A stretch of DNA of 64,000 nt from Pedobacter cryoconitis. GTDB lineage: Bacteria; Bacteroidota; Bacteroidia; Sphingobacteriales; Sphingobacteriaceae. Of the stretch, positions 50,467-59,925 are shown in pieces. The stretch lies in NCBI RefSeq assembly GCF_014200605.1, contig NZ_JACHCE010000013.1:62001-126000 (forward strand), read 5' to 3'. The notes beneath the pieces are model-generated. The model was not told the origin of the DNA. It worked only from the letters and a program-made list of their open reading frames with translations, and searched no databases. Numbering within the stretch: position 1 is the first letter of the stretch; each line of letters begins with the position of its first letter. A program made the position numbers and the translations under genes.

Positions 50467-51708
50467 CTATTCAGGACTGAATTTATTGTCATTATAATAG
50501 CCGCTTTTCAGTTTGTCCGACACTTCGCTGAAAGCTTCCAGTGTACGCTCTACATCTTCTAAGGTATGCATAGCTGTTGGTATCAGTCTCAATGAAATTA
50601 AGCCTTTAGGAATAACAGGATAGACTACAATCGAACAGAAGATACCATAGTTCTCACGCAGGTCCATAGTCAGTGCCGTAGCCTGTAATAATTCACCCTT
50701 TAAGAAAACCGGGGTAACCATCGTATCAGTAATACCCAAATCAAATCCACGTGCTCTTAATCCTTTTTGCAGTGTAGTCGCGATATCCCAAAGTCTTTCT
50801 CTTAATTCAGGATTGTTTTTCAACAAATCAAGCCGTTTAAGCAAGCCCATTACCATTGGCATTGGCAATGCTTTAGCAAAAGTCTGAGAACGCATATTAT
50901 AGCGCAGGAAATTAGTGATCTCTTCTGTAGAAGCCACAAAAGCACCAATTCCAGCCATTGATTTTGCGAATGTTCCGAAATAAATATCTACCCCTTCAAT
51001 ACAATCCTGCTCTTCATGTGTTCCGGCACCGGTTTTACCCATCGTACCAAACCCATGTGCATCGTCAATTAACAAACGGAAATTGAAATCTGCTTTCAGG
51101 TCAATGATTTCCTTTAATTTACCCTGTGCACCTGACATTCCAAAAACACCTTCTGTAATCACAAGTATACCACCGCCAGAACCTTCCACCAATTTAGTAG
51201 CACGTTCCAGTTGTTTACGGGCACTTTCTATATCGTTATGCTTATAAACAAAACGTTTCCCTAAATGAAGACGCAAACCATCAATAATACAAGCATGGCA
51301 CTCTCCATCGTAAACGATCACATCATTTCTATCTACAAGACAATCAATGATAGATAACATTCCCTGGTAACCATAGTTAAGCAGGAATGCATCGGGCTTA
51401 CCTACAAATTCTGCCAGTTCCTGTTCTAATTGCTCATGGTATTTAGAATTTCCAGACATCATTCTGGCCCCCATAGGGTAAGCCATTCCAAAATCTGCAG
51501 CTCCTTTTGAATCAGCTTCTCTTACTTCCGGGTGATTCGCTAATCCAAGATAATTATTTAAACTCCAAACCAAATGTTCTTTACCCCGAAAATTCATATG
51601 TGGTGCAATGGGTCCTTCTAGTTTTGGGAAGGAAAAATATCCATGTGACCATTTCTGGTGCTGCCCAAGCGGGCCCATATGTTTTGCTATCTTTTCAAAA
51701 ATATCCAA
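50467..51708 (-). CDS. Alpha-oxoamine synthase (KBL/SPT/CFAT-like PLP enzyme)
   Basis: The 413-residue fold-type I PLP enzyme has HACIIDGLRLHLGKR (about 138-152), DDAHGFGTMGKTG (215-226) and the Schiff-base lysine K249 in YFGTFAKSMAGIGAF. The family joins an amino acid with an acyl-CoA: glycine C-acetyltransferase, BioF, serine palmitoyltransferase or the cysteate acyltransferase of sulfonolipid synthesis. The unusual N-terminus MGPLGQHQKWSHGYFSFPKLEGP is shared by a Bacteroidota-specific group whose substrate I cannot fix from sequence. A -7 element lies 34 nt upstream. Monocistronic. Confidence 0.88.
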   Translation of the reverse strand: MDIFEKIAKHMGPLGQHQKWSHGYFSFPKLEGPIAPHMNFRGKEHLVWSLNNYLGLANHPEVREADSKGAADFGMAYPMGARMMSGNSKYHEQLEQELAEFVGKPDAFLLNYGYQGMLSIIDCLVDRNDVIVYDGECHACIIDGLRLHLGKRFVYKHNDIESARKQLERATKLVEGSGGGILVITEGVFGMSGAQGKLKEIIDLKADFNFRLLIDDAHGFGTMGKTGAGTHEEQDCIEGVDIYFGTFAKSMAGIGAFVASTEEITNFLRYNMRSQTFAKALPMPMVMGLLKRLDLLKNNPELRERLWDIATTLQKGLRARGFDLGITDTMVTPVFLKGELLQATALTMDLRENYGIFCSIVVYPVIPKGLISLRLIPTAMHTLEDVERTLEAFSEVSDKLKSGYYNDNKFSPE

Positions 51709-51742
51709 TGTATCTGTATTTAAGTTGTCTTATTATTTTATG

Positions 51743-51750
51743 CAAATTTA
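51743..51750 (-). promoter_or_regulatory. Promoter of alpha-oxoamine synthase, -7 element
   Basis: TAAATTTG on the minus strand, exact TAnnTTTG. A TTTG lies 14 nt further upstream (51768-51765), a possible but close -33 element. Confidence 0.55.
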
Positions 51751-51823
51751 AGCTTTCTACGGCTCAAATACAAGATTGGACTAAAACGGTCCATCTTGCT
51801 GAATGGCATACGATTATTATGCC

Positions 51824-51859
51824 AAAAAAGCCCTAACAAGAGATTGTTAAGGCTTTTTT
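51824..51859 (-). terminator. Terminator after ftsZ, end of dcw cluster
   Basis: Sixteen-bp stem with one mismatch (51824-51839 with 51844-51859), 4-nt loop, six A on the left and six T on the right, 21 bp past the ftsZ stop. Confidence 0.92.
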
Positions 51860-51880
51860 GTTAATTTTTATATTTGAAGA

Positions 51881-53512
51881 TTAATCAACGTTATCGTGAA
51901 GGAATGAATTGTTAGGTCTGATTTCAGTACTTCCCTCTTCATCATTGCTCAATGTGAACCTTGATACCTGCGATTCTGATGAATGCTGCACCTGTTGTAA
52001 CTGCGTTTGTTTACGTTTATAAGCCGGTTCATTTTCAAGTTCCTGCAGTCCATTGGTTGTACGCAATTTCATGCTCAGATCTTTAAGCCTCATAATGCGC
52101 TCCTTAGATTTTTTAAGCTGATCTTCAATAGATTCGTCGCTCTTATCATCATCCAGACCCGGAACAGCAATTTCTTCCTGTCTTTGTGCAGCCGGCTCGT
52201 TATAATTTGACTTAGGTGTTTCAAAAACGAAATCAGTTTCTGATGTTTTCAATTCAAAGTCTATCCCTGCTTCCTGTTTATTTTCGGCAGGTGCAGATTC
52301 TTCTTCTACCAGTGTATGTCTGATGATACCATTGTCAGAATCATCTCTTCTGTTTTTATTACCACTGTACATGTCGCCGAAAAGATCAGATTGTTTCAGA
52401 TCATCTTTCAGTTTCATCACCGGCTCATTCATATAAGCACCAGCCTTTGGCTCAATAAAAGAGTTAACAGGTTCTAATGGTTTTACTAAAGGGGCCTCTT
52501 CAGGAGTTAATAAAGAAATTTTCTTTACGTTCTTTTTATCGTGGGCACGTTGTTCTGTAGTCTGGAATCCTGTAGCAATGATCGTTACAGAAAGTTTCTC
52601 TCCAAGGTTCTCATCAATACAGTTACCCCAGATCAGATCTGCGGTTAAACCAGCTTTATCCTGAATATAATCCGTGATAATAGCTACCTCATCCATTGTA
52701 ACCTCTTTTAAACCAGAACTGATGTTCAGCAGGATATATCTTGCACCTTCAATCTCGTTGTCTTTCAACAGCGGAGAAGCTAATGCACCTTCAACAGCAA
52801 GTAAAGCACGGTTTTCCCCCTCACAGGCAAAACTACCCATGATAGAAACACCGCTGTCTTTCATTACTGTACGCACATCTTTAAAATCCACGTTGATATA
52901 ACCAGGAACCGTTATGATTTCGGCAATACCTTTTGCCGCAGTTGTCAAAATATCATCTGCCTGTGCGAAAGCGGAACCTAAAGTCAGGTTACCAAATATT
53001 TCACGTAAACGATCATTTGAAATCACAAGATAAGAATCTACGTATTTCTTCAGTTCGTCCAGACCATCTTCTGCCTGCATTTTACGTCTTTTACCTTCGA
53101 AAGAGAAAGGCGTGGTAATAATAGCCACAGTTAAAATGTCAAGTTCTTTCGCTGCCTGAGCAATGATTGGACTAGCACCTGTTCCTGTACCACCTCCCAT
53201 ACCTGCAGTAATAAACAGCATTTTTGTAGTACTGCCTAACATGCTTTTGATATCGTCTATATTTTCAATAGCCGAATTTTTCCCCACTTCCGGAATCGAG
53301 CCTGCACCCATTCCCTCGGTTAAACTTGCACCAAGTTGTACTTTATTAGGTATAGGGCTGAACTCCAATGCCTGGGCATCAGTGTTACAGATTATAAAAT
53401 CTACACCTGCAATTCCTTGACGGTACATATGGTTAACCGCATTACCACCACCGCCACCAACACCAATTACCTTGATGATTGATGACTTATCTTTTAACAT
53501 TTCAAAATACAT
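51881..53512 (-). CDS. ftsZ: Cell division protein FtsZ
   Basis: The 543-residue tubulin homologue forms the division ring. Nucleotide loop GVGGGGGNAVNHM, tubulin signature GGGTGTGASP (about residues 106-115) and T7 loop NVDFKDVRTVMKDSG are intact. The core ends near residue 325. A linker of about 200 acidic, Gln/Glu-rich residues follows, making the protein far longer than the 383 residues of E. coli, and it ends NNSFLHDNVD, the Bacteroidota-type tail. An alternative Met lies at residue 5 (53500). Last gene of the dcw group, with its own DnaA-box-rich upstream spacer. Confidence 0.98.
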   Translation of the reverse strand: MYFEMLKDKSSIIKVIGVGGGGGNAVNHMYRQGIAGVDFIICNTDAQALEFSPIPNKVQLGASLTEGMGAGSIPEVGKNSAIENIDDIKSMLGSTTKMLFITAGMGGGTGTGASPIIAQAAKELDILTVAIITTPFSFEGKRRKMQAEDGLDELKKYVDSYLVISNDRLREIFGNLTLGSAFAQADDILTTAAKGIAEIITVPGYINVDFKDVRTVMKDSGVSIMGSFACEGENRALLAVEGALASPLLKDNEIEGARYILLNISSGLKEVTMDEVAIITDYIQDKAGLTADLIWGNCIDENLGEKLSVTIIATGFQTTEQRAHDKKNVKKISLLTPEEAPLVKPLEPVNSFIEPKAGAYMNEPVMKLKDDLKQSDLFGDMYSGNKNRRDDSDNGIIRHTLVEEESAPAENKQEAGIDFELKTSETDFVFETPKSNYNEPAAQRQEEIAVPGLDDDKSDESIEDQLKKSKERIMRLKDLSMKLRTTNGLQELENEPAYKRKQTQLQQVQHSSESQVSRFTLSNDEEGSTEIRPNNSFLHDNVD

Positions 53513-53591
53513 ATATTTATGAATCAGTTACTTAAAAATTGGTTTTACCTGTTCATCTCTCATTGTAATATTAACACTTTTTCAACACACG

Positions 53592-53638
53592 TTTTCCACA
53601 AGTGTTTGGAATGTGGAAAAATCGTTCATTGTGGATAA
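53592..53638. promoter_or_regulatory. Cluster of three DnaA-box-like sites upstream of ftsZ
   Basis: TTTTCCACA (53592-53600, plus), TGTGGAAAA (53612-53620, minus-strand box) and TGTGGATAA (53630-53638, minus-strand copy of the exact consensus TTATCCACA) lie in the ftsA-ftsZ spacer. The first two also form a 9-bp inverted repeat that could fold as a hairpin. Confidence 0.6.
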
Positions 53639-53641
53639 ATA

Positions 53642-55003
53642 TTACGGTTTTATATAATCCTCGTCACTGACGTTCATGTCGTCTTTGATAAAATCCTTAG
53701 TTTTCGCTAATAATTTATCAAATAATCCACCGCCCGGACGCTTAACTTTATCCTTCACAACAGCTGGTCTTTCGACATAAATACCTGGCTGTTTCAATTC
53801 TTCAATTAACTCTTCGGCCTTTTGAATTCCTTTAATCAGCAAGCCTACGCTGGTCGCGTACATTGGGCTTTTCAAGTCATCATAGATCGTCTTAGGCATA
53901 TCCTCATATTTCGACAAATGTTCATTCGGATAACCTACACGACAATCAAGTCCTGTTACATATTCTACCAATTGAGAAAGGTGCTTTAATAACGCTCCAC
54001 CACCAGTAATAACAACACCACCGATTAGTTTTTTCTCATAACCAGAAGATTTAATTTCGTAATAAACATGCTCAATGATTTCTTCCATACGGGCCTGGAT
54101 TACATAAGCAAGATTTTTTACCGAAATTTCTTTTGGTTCCCTGCCACGCAGACCTGGTACACAAATGATTTCATTTTCTTTATTCTCTTCAGCTAAAGCA
54201 GAACCAAAACGTGTTTTCAACAATTCAGCCTGATTTCTCATCACTGAACATCCTTCACGAATATCTTCAGTCACACTATTTCCACCAAAAGGGATAACCG
54301 CAGTATGACGAATAATACCTTCATGGAAAATCGCAATATCAGTAGTACCACCACCTATATCCACCAAAGCAATGCCTGCTTCTTTTTCTTCATCACTTAA
54401 AACAGATTCAGAAGAAGCAAGCGGTTCTAAAATTAACTCCTGAGTTTGCAGACCTGCATTGGTCACACATCTCATGATATTTTTAACAGCTGTTACCTGA
54501 CCTGAAATGATATGGAAATTCGCTTCTAAACGAACACCCGCCATACCGATCGGATCTTTTACACCTGGTTCATTATCGACAGTAAATTCTTGTGGCAGTA
54601 CATGGATGATCTCTTCTCCCGGGGGCATAACCAGTTTGAACATATCATCAATTAACTTATCCAGATCTTTTTTACTGATCTCATTATTCAGTTCTCTTCT
54701 TGTCAGGATTCCACGGTGCTGTAAACTCTTGATATGCTGACCAGCAATACCAACGTTTACTACACGTACTTCCACATTGGACTGACCGCTCGCCAATTCA
54801 ACGGCCTGTGAAATACCCTGTACAGTTTTTTGTATGTTGGAAACCACACCACGGGTTACGCCCGCAGACTCTGCTTTCCCAATACCCAAAACCTCAATCT
54901 TGCCATGCTGTGTTCTGCGACCAACTATCACACAGATTTTTGTGGTACCGATGTCCAATCCCACTACAATTGGAGACTGAACGGTGGTTTTTTCTTTGCC
55001 CAT
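53642..55003 (-). CDS. ftsA: Cell division protein FtsA
   Basis: The 453-residue actin-like protein tethers FtsZ to the membrane. Phosphate-1 GLDIGTTKICVIVG (about 15-28), the 1C domain with SLQHRGILTR, phosphate-2 VDIGGGTTDIAIF (about 213) and the adenosine motif GGVVITGGGALLKHL are present. It lacks an obvious classical amphipathic end: the tail reads FDKLLAKTKDFIKDDMNVSD, whose FDKLLAKTKDFI part could be the membrane helix, followed by extra acidic residues. The next gene, ftsZ, is 129 bp downstream. Confidence 0.97.
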   Translation of the reverse strand: MGKEKTTVQSPIVVGLDIGTTKICVIVGRRTQHGKIEVLGIGKAESAGVTRGVVSNIQKTVQGISQAVELASGQSNVEVRVVNVGIAGQHIKSLQHRGILTRRELNNEISKKDLDKLIDDMFKLVMPPGEEIIHVLPQEFTVDNEPGVKDPIGMAGVRLEANFHIISGQVTAVKNIMRCVTNAGLQTQELILEPLASSESVLSDEEKEAGIALVDIGGGTTDIAIFHEGIIRHTAVIPFGGNSVTEDIREGCSVMRNQAELLKTRFGSALAEENKENEIICVPGLRGREPKEISVKNLAYVIQARMEEIIEHVYYEIKSSGYEKKLIGGVVITGGGALLKHLSQLVEYVTGLDCRVGYPNEHLSKYEDMPKTIYDDLKSPMYATSVGLLIKGIQKAEELIEELKQPGIYVERPAVVKDKVKRPGGGLFDKLLAKTKDFIKDDMNVSDEDYIKP

Positions 55004-55087
55004 AACTATATCTATTTGTCGAATTATCTAATTTTTGCTTTTCTGGTATCTTAATTTATCTTTTGTGATTTTCCTTCGGGCCCGTTA

Positions 55088-56242
55088 TCAGGGGGCTGCT
55101 GGTTTAACCACTGTTTTATTTGATTTTGCTTTTACTTTATCTTTTACTGTTTTTGTTTCCCCATTAACCGGTTTATGTGTCACATTTACTGGTTTATTTG
55201 TTACAGTAGCTGTTTTATGTGTCACAACAGCTGATTTCTGCGCAGTTTTTACCGGTTTAGGAATAACCTTCACTGGTTTATGTACAGCTTTAGCAACCGC
55301 CGGCACACTCTTTTTCACTGCAGGTACAACAAAATCAGCTGTTTCAGGATTATTCCTTAATTCAGCTGCAATTTCTGCTTTGACCAAAGAATCCATCACT
55401 TTCTTTGCCGATGCAATTGTTGGTTTTGCAGGTTTAGCCTTACCCGTCAAAGCCAATAACGGATCAGGATTGTTCTTTTCACAAACAACCTGATTGGTAT
55501 ATTTTATGTTGATGGTTTTGTAAGTATCCCAGCCCACCTTTGGCATGGCCTCTTTGTAAAAGGTCAGCAGGTTGGTCATTTTCGTCTGGAGAGAATCCGC
55601 ATTACCTAAAATGATACGCTGGTTACCTACCCTTGGTATCAATTCTATATCATCTTTATCATTAACAAATATCTGTTCAATTTGTGAGTCCCACAACGTG
55701 TCTTTTTTCAAAAATAATGCCGTTTTATACAAATCTGAGGCCATTTTAGTAATCAAAGTATCAACCTTTCCACTAAAGTGCTCTAAAATATGTCCGTTCG
55801 CTACCACAACATTTGCCGTAAAGTTCGGAGACACAGGCATTTTCAGTCCATTTTTATCAATATAAAAATCTTGTCCGCTAGAGCTGATAATTCTTAATAA
55901 AGGTTGTCTCTGACTAATTTCTATATGAATCACACCCTCCATATCTGCATAAACTGTAGCTAATGCGATATATGGATTTGACTTAATTTTTTCTTCAATC
56001 GCATGCAGGTTGATTTGCTCTAGTTTACGCCCGATCAGCTTGCCTTCATTCTGTTTTAATATCGCATCAATTTCTTCCCTTTCGATAAAATTATCTGCTC
56101 CGGGAATAAGAATTTTAATATTAGTAACCGTGACTGTATTCTTTTTTACCGATACAAAGCTCATGAGTGTAACTATTCCGCCAAGACAAACTATCCAGGC
56201 AAAACATTTAAACACAAACTTCCAATCGATCCTTTTAAACAT
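55088..56242 (-). CDS. ftsQ: Cell division protein FtsQ with long basic tail
   Basis: The 384-residue bitopic protein has a short cytoplasmic start, membrane segment about 10-32 (FVFKCFAWIVCLGGIVTLMSF), a POTRA-like domain (about 38-112, NFIEREEIDAILKQNEGKLIG) and a beta domain to about residue 255. A further 120 residues follow; the last 75 are rich in Lys, Val, Pro and Thr with repeats such as VTHK/VTNK and KPVN, about 18 lysines and only two acidic residues. This tail should be periplasmic. It is the usual divisome scaffold otherwise. It overlaps murC by 8 bp. Confidence 0.92.
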   Translation of the reverse strand: MFKRIDWKFVFKCFAWIVCLGGIVTLMSFVSVKKNTVTVTNIKILIPGADNFIEREEIDAILKQNEGKLIGRKLEQINLHAIEEKIKSNPYIALATVYADMEGVIHIEISQRQPLLRIISSSGQDFYIDKNGLKMPVSPNFTANVVVANGHILEHFSGKVDTLITKMASDLYKTALFLKKDTLWDSQIEQIFVNDKDDIELIPRVGNQRIILGNADSLQTKMTNLLTFYKEAMPKVGWDTYKTINIKYTNQVVCEKNNPDPLLALTGKAKPAKPTIASAKKVMDSLVKAEIAAELRNNPETADFVVPAVKKSVPAVAKAVHKPVKVIPKPVKTAQKSAVVTHKTATVTNKPVNVTHKPVNGETKTVKDKVKAKSNKTVVKPAAP

Positions 56243-57590
56243 GAGTCAAAATATTTTTTAACGGTTGAATCAAAGTATCTATATCACCAGCACCCACAGT
56301 CACTAACAACTCTGGCTGGCTTTCCTTTATATACGTCAGCACTTCTTCTTTTTGGATTACCCTGCTATTTTCGAGCGTTAATTTTGCGCTTAAAAACGCT
56401 GCATTTATCCCCTCCATAGGCAGTTCCCTTGCAGGATAGATATCCAGCAGCAGTAACTCATCCACCGTACTTAAAACCTTTGCAAAATCAGCTGCAAAGT
56501 CACGGGTACGGCTAAACAAATGCGGCTGAAAAATAACAGTCATCTTTTTATCCGGATATAATTGTCTTACTGCATCAAAACAAGCACGCAGTTCTTCAGG
56601 GTGATGTGCATAATCATCAATATAGACATGCTTATCTTCCCTTACAATGTATTCGAATCTTCTTTTTACTCCTTTAAAACTTGCAATAGCTGCCTTTACC
56701 TTTACCGGATCTATACCCAGCTGAAGAGCCGTTGCCATAGCAACAGTAGCATTCTCTACATTATGTTTTCCAGGCAGCATCAATGGAATATCCTGAATAC
56801 TTACCTTTTCATCTTTATAATCGAAAACGAAATTTCCTTCTTCTACCCTGATATTTAAAGCCTGAACGATAGAATCCGTACCTGCACCATAAGTAATTCC
56901 CTTTTGAAGCGGTAAACCCTGCTTAAAGAATAAAACCCCATCCGTTTTCAACTGTTCAGCGAACAAATGAAATGATTCATGCAACTGCTCAGCATCCCCG
57001 TAAATATCCAGGTGATCTGCGTCCATGGAAGTAATCACCGCAATATCCGGATGCAGCGTTAAAAAAGAACGGTCATATTCATCAGCTTCCACCACCACTA
57101 CATTATTATCACCAAGCAGAAAATTGCTCTGATAATTCGTTGTAATCCCGCCTAAAAATGCAGTACATCCATAACCGGTATCAGTCAGGATATGTGCCAC
57201 TATAGATGACGTAGTTGTTTTACCATGCGTACCTGCAACGGCAATACAAAACTGGCCTTTACTGATGATTCCTAAAACCTGTGAACGTTTCTGCAAATTG
57301 AAACCCTCAGTTCTGAAATAATTCAGTAATACAGCATCAGCAGGAACAGCAGGAGTATAAACAATCAGTGTCTCCTTAGCTGTCACCCTGAATTCATCAG
57401 GTAATGAACTTAGTTCATCAGCATAAGAAATCAGAATCCCTTCCTCTTCCAGTGTCCGGGTCAGAACAGTGCTGGTTTTATCATATCCACCTACCAGGCA
57501 GCCACGTTTTTTGAAATAACGTGCAAGCGCACTCATCCCGATACCACCGGCACCAATAAAATAAACGCGTTTGATTAAATCCAGTTCCAT
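56235..57590 (-). CDS. murC: UDP-N-acetylmuramate--L-alanine ligase
   Basis: The 451-residue Mur ligase adds the first amino acid to UDP-MurNAc. N-terminal nucleotide site VYFIGAGGIGMSALARYF, ATP loop VAGTHGKTTTSSIVAHIL (about 118), the central EADEYDRSFL segment and the C-terminal domain with YIDDYAHHPEELRA (specific to MurC) are all present. The ATG follows the murG stop with no gap, and its end overlaps the ftsQ start. Confidence 0.97.
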   Translation of the reverse strand: MELDLIKRVYFIGAGGIGMSALARYFKKRGCLVGGYDKTSTVLTRTLEEEGILISYADELSSLPDEFRVTAKETLIVYTPAVPADAVLLNYFRTEGFNLQKRSQVLGIISKGQFCIAVAGTHGKTTTSSIVAHILTDTGYGCTAFLGGITTNYQSNFLLGDNNVVVVEADEYDRSFLTLHPDIAVITSMDADHLDIYGDAEQLHESFHLFAEQLKTDGVLFFKQGLPLQKGITYGAGTDSIVQALNIRVEEGNFVFDYKDEKVSIQDIPLMLPGKHNVENATVAMATALQLGIDPVKVKAAIASFKGVKRRFEYIVREDKHVYIDDYAHHPEELRACFDAVRQLYPDKKMTVIFQPHLFSRTRDFAADFAKVLSTVDELLLLDIYPARELPMEGINAAFLSAKLTLENSRVIQKEEVLTYIKESQPELLVTVGAGDIDTLIQPLKNILTHV

Positions 57591-58703
57591 TTATATATCT
57601 TTCTTAACTACTAATTTCAACACCTCTTTTGCAATCAGTTCATCTGCCCGTGGCAAGGCCATTTCACCAATGTTTACTGATAAAGTTTCACAGCGCGCTT
57701 CATCATTCAATAACTCCAGTGCCTGTGCAACCAATGTATCTTCTGCAGCCCGGTCATTGATTAATAATGCTGCATTCCTTTTCACCAATGCCATTGCATT
57801 TTTGGTCTGATGATCTTCGGCCACATTAGGCGAAGGCACCAGGATTACCGGTTTTTTAATTAAACAGAGTTCAGCGATTGTTCCTGCACCTGCCCTTGAT
57901 ATAATTACATCGGCAGCTGCATAAGCCAGATCCATCTGATTTAAAAATTCCAGTACACGTATGTTCGGATGAAAATCAGCCCCTATACGCCCTATAATTC
58001 CTGCATAATAATATTTACCGGTTTGCCAGATTAACTGTACATCCTGATCGATAAAATCCTGCAGATGTTTTTCAATACTTTTATTTAATGTCCCGGCACC
58101 TAGACTTCCTCCTGTCACTAAAACAGTTTTCTTTAGCGGGTCAAGTTTCAGCAATTCCGAACCATGGAAACGCTTATTGTAAATATCTATAACCTCTTTA
58201 CGCACAGGGTTACCAGTTTTCAGTACCCGGTCAGCCGGAAAAAACTTGTCCATTTCATCAAATGCCACACAAATTTTAGCAGCTTTTTTTCCAAGTCTTT
58301 TATTGGTCATACCTGCATATGAATTCTGCTCTTGTATCAGGTATGGGATGTTTTTCCAGGAAGCGGCAAATAAAACCGGCCCCGAAGCGTAACCACCAAC
58401 ACCAACAGCTACATCCGGTTTGAAAGTTGAAATCAGCTTTAACGCTTTCTGCATACTTTCAATCAGTTTAAAAGGCAGGCTCAGATTTTTAAGTATTGAC
58501 CCTCTTTGTATGCCACTGATATTTAATCCTACAATTTTGTAACCGGCAGCAGGAACCTTTTCCATTTCCATTCTGCCAAGCGCACCTACAAATAATATTT
58601 CACAATCAGGCTCAATGCGTTTTAGCGCATTAGCTATAGCAATGGCCGGAAAAATATGTCCGCCAGTACCACCTCCTGAAATGATTATTCTTGTTGGTCT
58701 CAT
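57591..58703 (-). CDS. murG: UDP-GlcNAc:lipid I N-acetylglucosaminyltransferase
   Basis: The 370-residue GT-B enzyme makes lipid II on the inner face of the membrane. It has the N-terminal ISGGGTGGHIFPAIAIANAL loop, the second domain VTGGSLGAGTLN, the donor site ADVIISRAGAGTIAELCLIKKPVILVPSP and the late DHQTKNAMAL segment. Placed between ftsW and murC, 10 bp from ftsW. Confidence 0.97.
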   Translation of the reverse strand: MRPTRIIISGGGTGGHIFPAIAIANALKRIEPDCEILFVGALGRMEMEKVPAAGYKIVGLNISGIQRGSILKNLSLPFKLIESMQKALKLISTFKPDVAVGVGGYASGPVLFAASWKNIPYLIQEQNSYAGMTNKRLGKKAAKICVAFDEMDKFFPADRVLKTGNPVRKEVIDIYNKRFHGSELLKLDPLKKTVLVTGGSLGAGTLNKSIEKHLQDFIDQDVQLIWQTGKYYYAGIIGRIGADFHPNIRVLEFLNQMDLAYAAADVIISRAGAGTIAELCLIKKPVILVPSPNVAEDHQTKNAMALVKRNAALLINDRAAEDTLVAQALELLNDEARCETLSVNIGEMALPRADELIAKEVLKLVVKKDI

Positions 58704-58713
58704 TTTATATATT

Positions 58714-59922
58714 TTATGTCATTGCCGGTAATTCACCAACAATCACTTTATTCATCTTACTTTCTGATTTAACAGGATCTTCACTCAATCCTTTTTTACC
58801 ATTCTCTTCTACATCCCTGCTTACGCTCAGGATAATTCCAAAAGCGATACTCGTGAAGATCATCGAAGTACCACCCATACTTACCAGCGGTAACGGAACC
58901 CCTGTTACTGGTCCTAAACCTACGGCCACTGCCATGTTCGCAAAAGCCTGTATCGTTAAGCTAAAACTTAAACCGGCAGCGAGCAGTGCCCCAAAAGCTT
59001 TTGGGCTCTGCGTGACAATCCTGACACAGCGGTACAGCAATACCAGATACAGCACGATAATAATCAACGCTCCGACCAGTCCGTATTCCTCTACGATAAT
59101 CGCAAAGATAAAATCCGAATATGGGTGAGGCAGGAAGTTACGCTGCGTACTGTTTCCCGGTCCTTTTCCAAAGATCCCTCCCGATGCCAATGCAATTTTT
59201 GCCTGATCTGCCTGGAAGGTTTTATCCGAATGCTGTTTTTCAGGATGCATATAAGAGTTGATACGTGACTTGTAAGTCTCACGCCTTGGCCCCAGAAAAA
59301 ACACGAACATCAGTAAGACAAAACCACCTGCACAAACAATCATAATTTGTTTGATACTGATCCTGCCTATAATCAGCAATAATATACTTACACCAAACAG
59401 CATCAGTGCTGTTGACAAATTCGCTAATGCAATTAAAACGAAGACCACACATACAGAGCCCATGATCGGGATAAATGAAGTCTTTACGTCTTTAATATTT
59501 TCCTGCTTCTTAGTCAGCATCCTTGCCAGAAAGGTAATCAGGGCTAGTTTAGCTAAATCGGAAGTTTGAAAGGTCAAACCGATAATAGGGATCTTAACCC
59601 ACCTCGAAGCATCATTTAAACTCGCTCCAAAAACAAGCGTATAGAACAAGAGCGGGATCGTAATAATCATCAGGATTTTTGAAATCCCTGCATAATATTT
59701 ATAATCCACTAAATGCGCAATATAGATCATACCAATCCCCATCACCACAAAAATCAAGTGTTTGGTGAGCAGTATTTTTTCTACCGTTTTGCCTTGTTTA
59801 TAGGCTAGTGTTCCCGTTGCACTATAAACCGCAAAAATAGAAATCAAAGACAACAGGATAATGATAAGCCATATCCAGCGGTCCCCTTTGGTTTTCTCTA
59901 AAAGCGCTTGTACCGTACCCAT
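58714..59922 (-). CDS. ftsW: Peptidoglycan glycosyltransferase FtsW
   Basis: The 402-residue SEDS protein has about ten membrane segments, the early AVYSATGTLAYKQGK, the lipid-facing DLAKLALITFLAR, the extracellular-loop region with HSDKTFQADQAKIALASGG and the PHPYSDFIFAIIVEEYG motif with the conserved acidic residues, and GVPLPLVSMGGTS near the end. It polymerises septal glycan strands with a class B PBP, whose gene end is seen at 63975. Starts 3 bp after murD. Confidence 0.95.
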   Translation of the reverse strand: MGTVQALLEKTKGDRWIWLIIILLSLISIFAVYSATGTLAYKQGKTVEKILLTKHLIFVVMGIGMIYIAHLVDYKYYAGISKILMIITIPLLFYTLVFGASLNDASRWVKIPIIGLTFQTSDLAKLALITFLARMLTKKQENIKDVKTSFIPIMGSVCVVFVLIALANLSTALMLFGVSILLLIIGRISIKQIMIVCAGGFVLLMFVFFLGPRRETYKSRINSYMHPEKQHSDKTFQADQAKIALASGGIFGKGPGNSTQRNFLPHPYSDFIFAIIVEEYGLVGALIIIVLYLVLLYRCVRIVTQSPKAFGALLAAGLSFSLTIQAFANMAVAVGLGPVTGVPLPLVSMGGTSMIFTSIAFGIILSVSRDVEENGKKGLSEDPVKSESKMNKVIVGELPAMT

Positions 59923-59925
59923 TAT

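Noticed and set aside
50325..53638. Replication origin suggested by DnaA-box matches
   Set aside because: No dnaA, dnaN or other origin-linked gene and no AT-rich unwinding repeats are present; the boxes fit gene control better than oriC.
55035..55493. 152-codon plus-strand frame opposite the ftsQ tail
   Set aside because: Its repetitive Thr/Phe/Val composition is the antisense reading of the Lys/Val/Pro repeat in FtsQ, not an independent protein.
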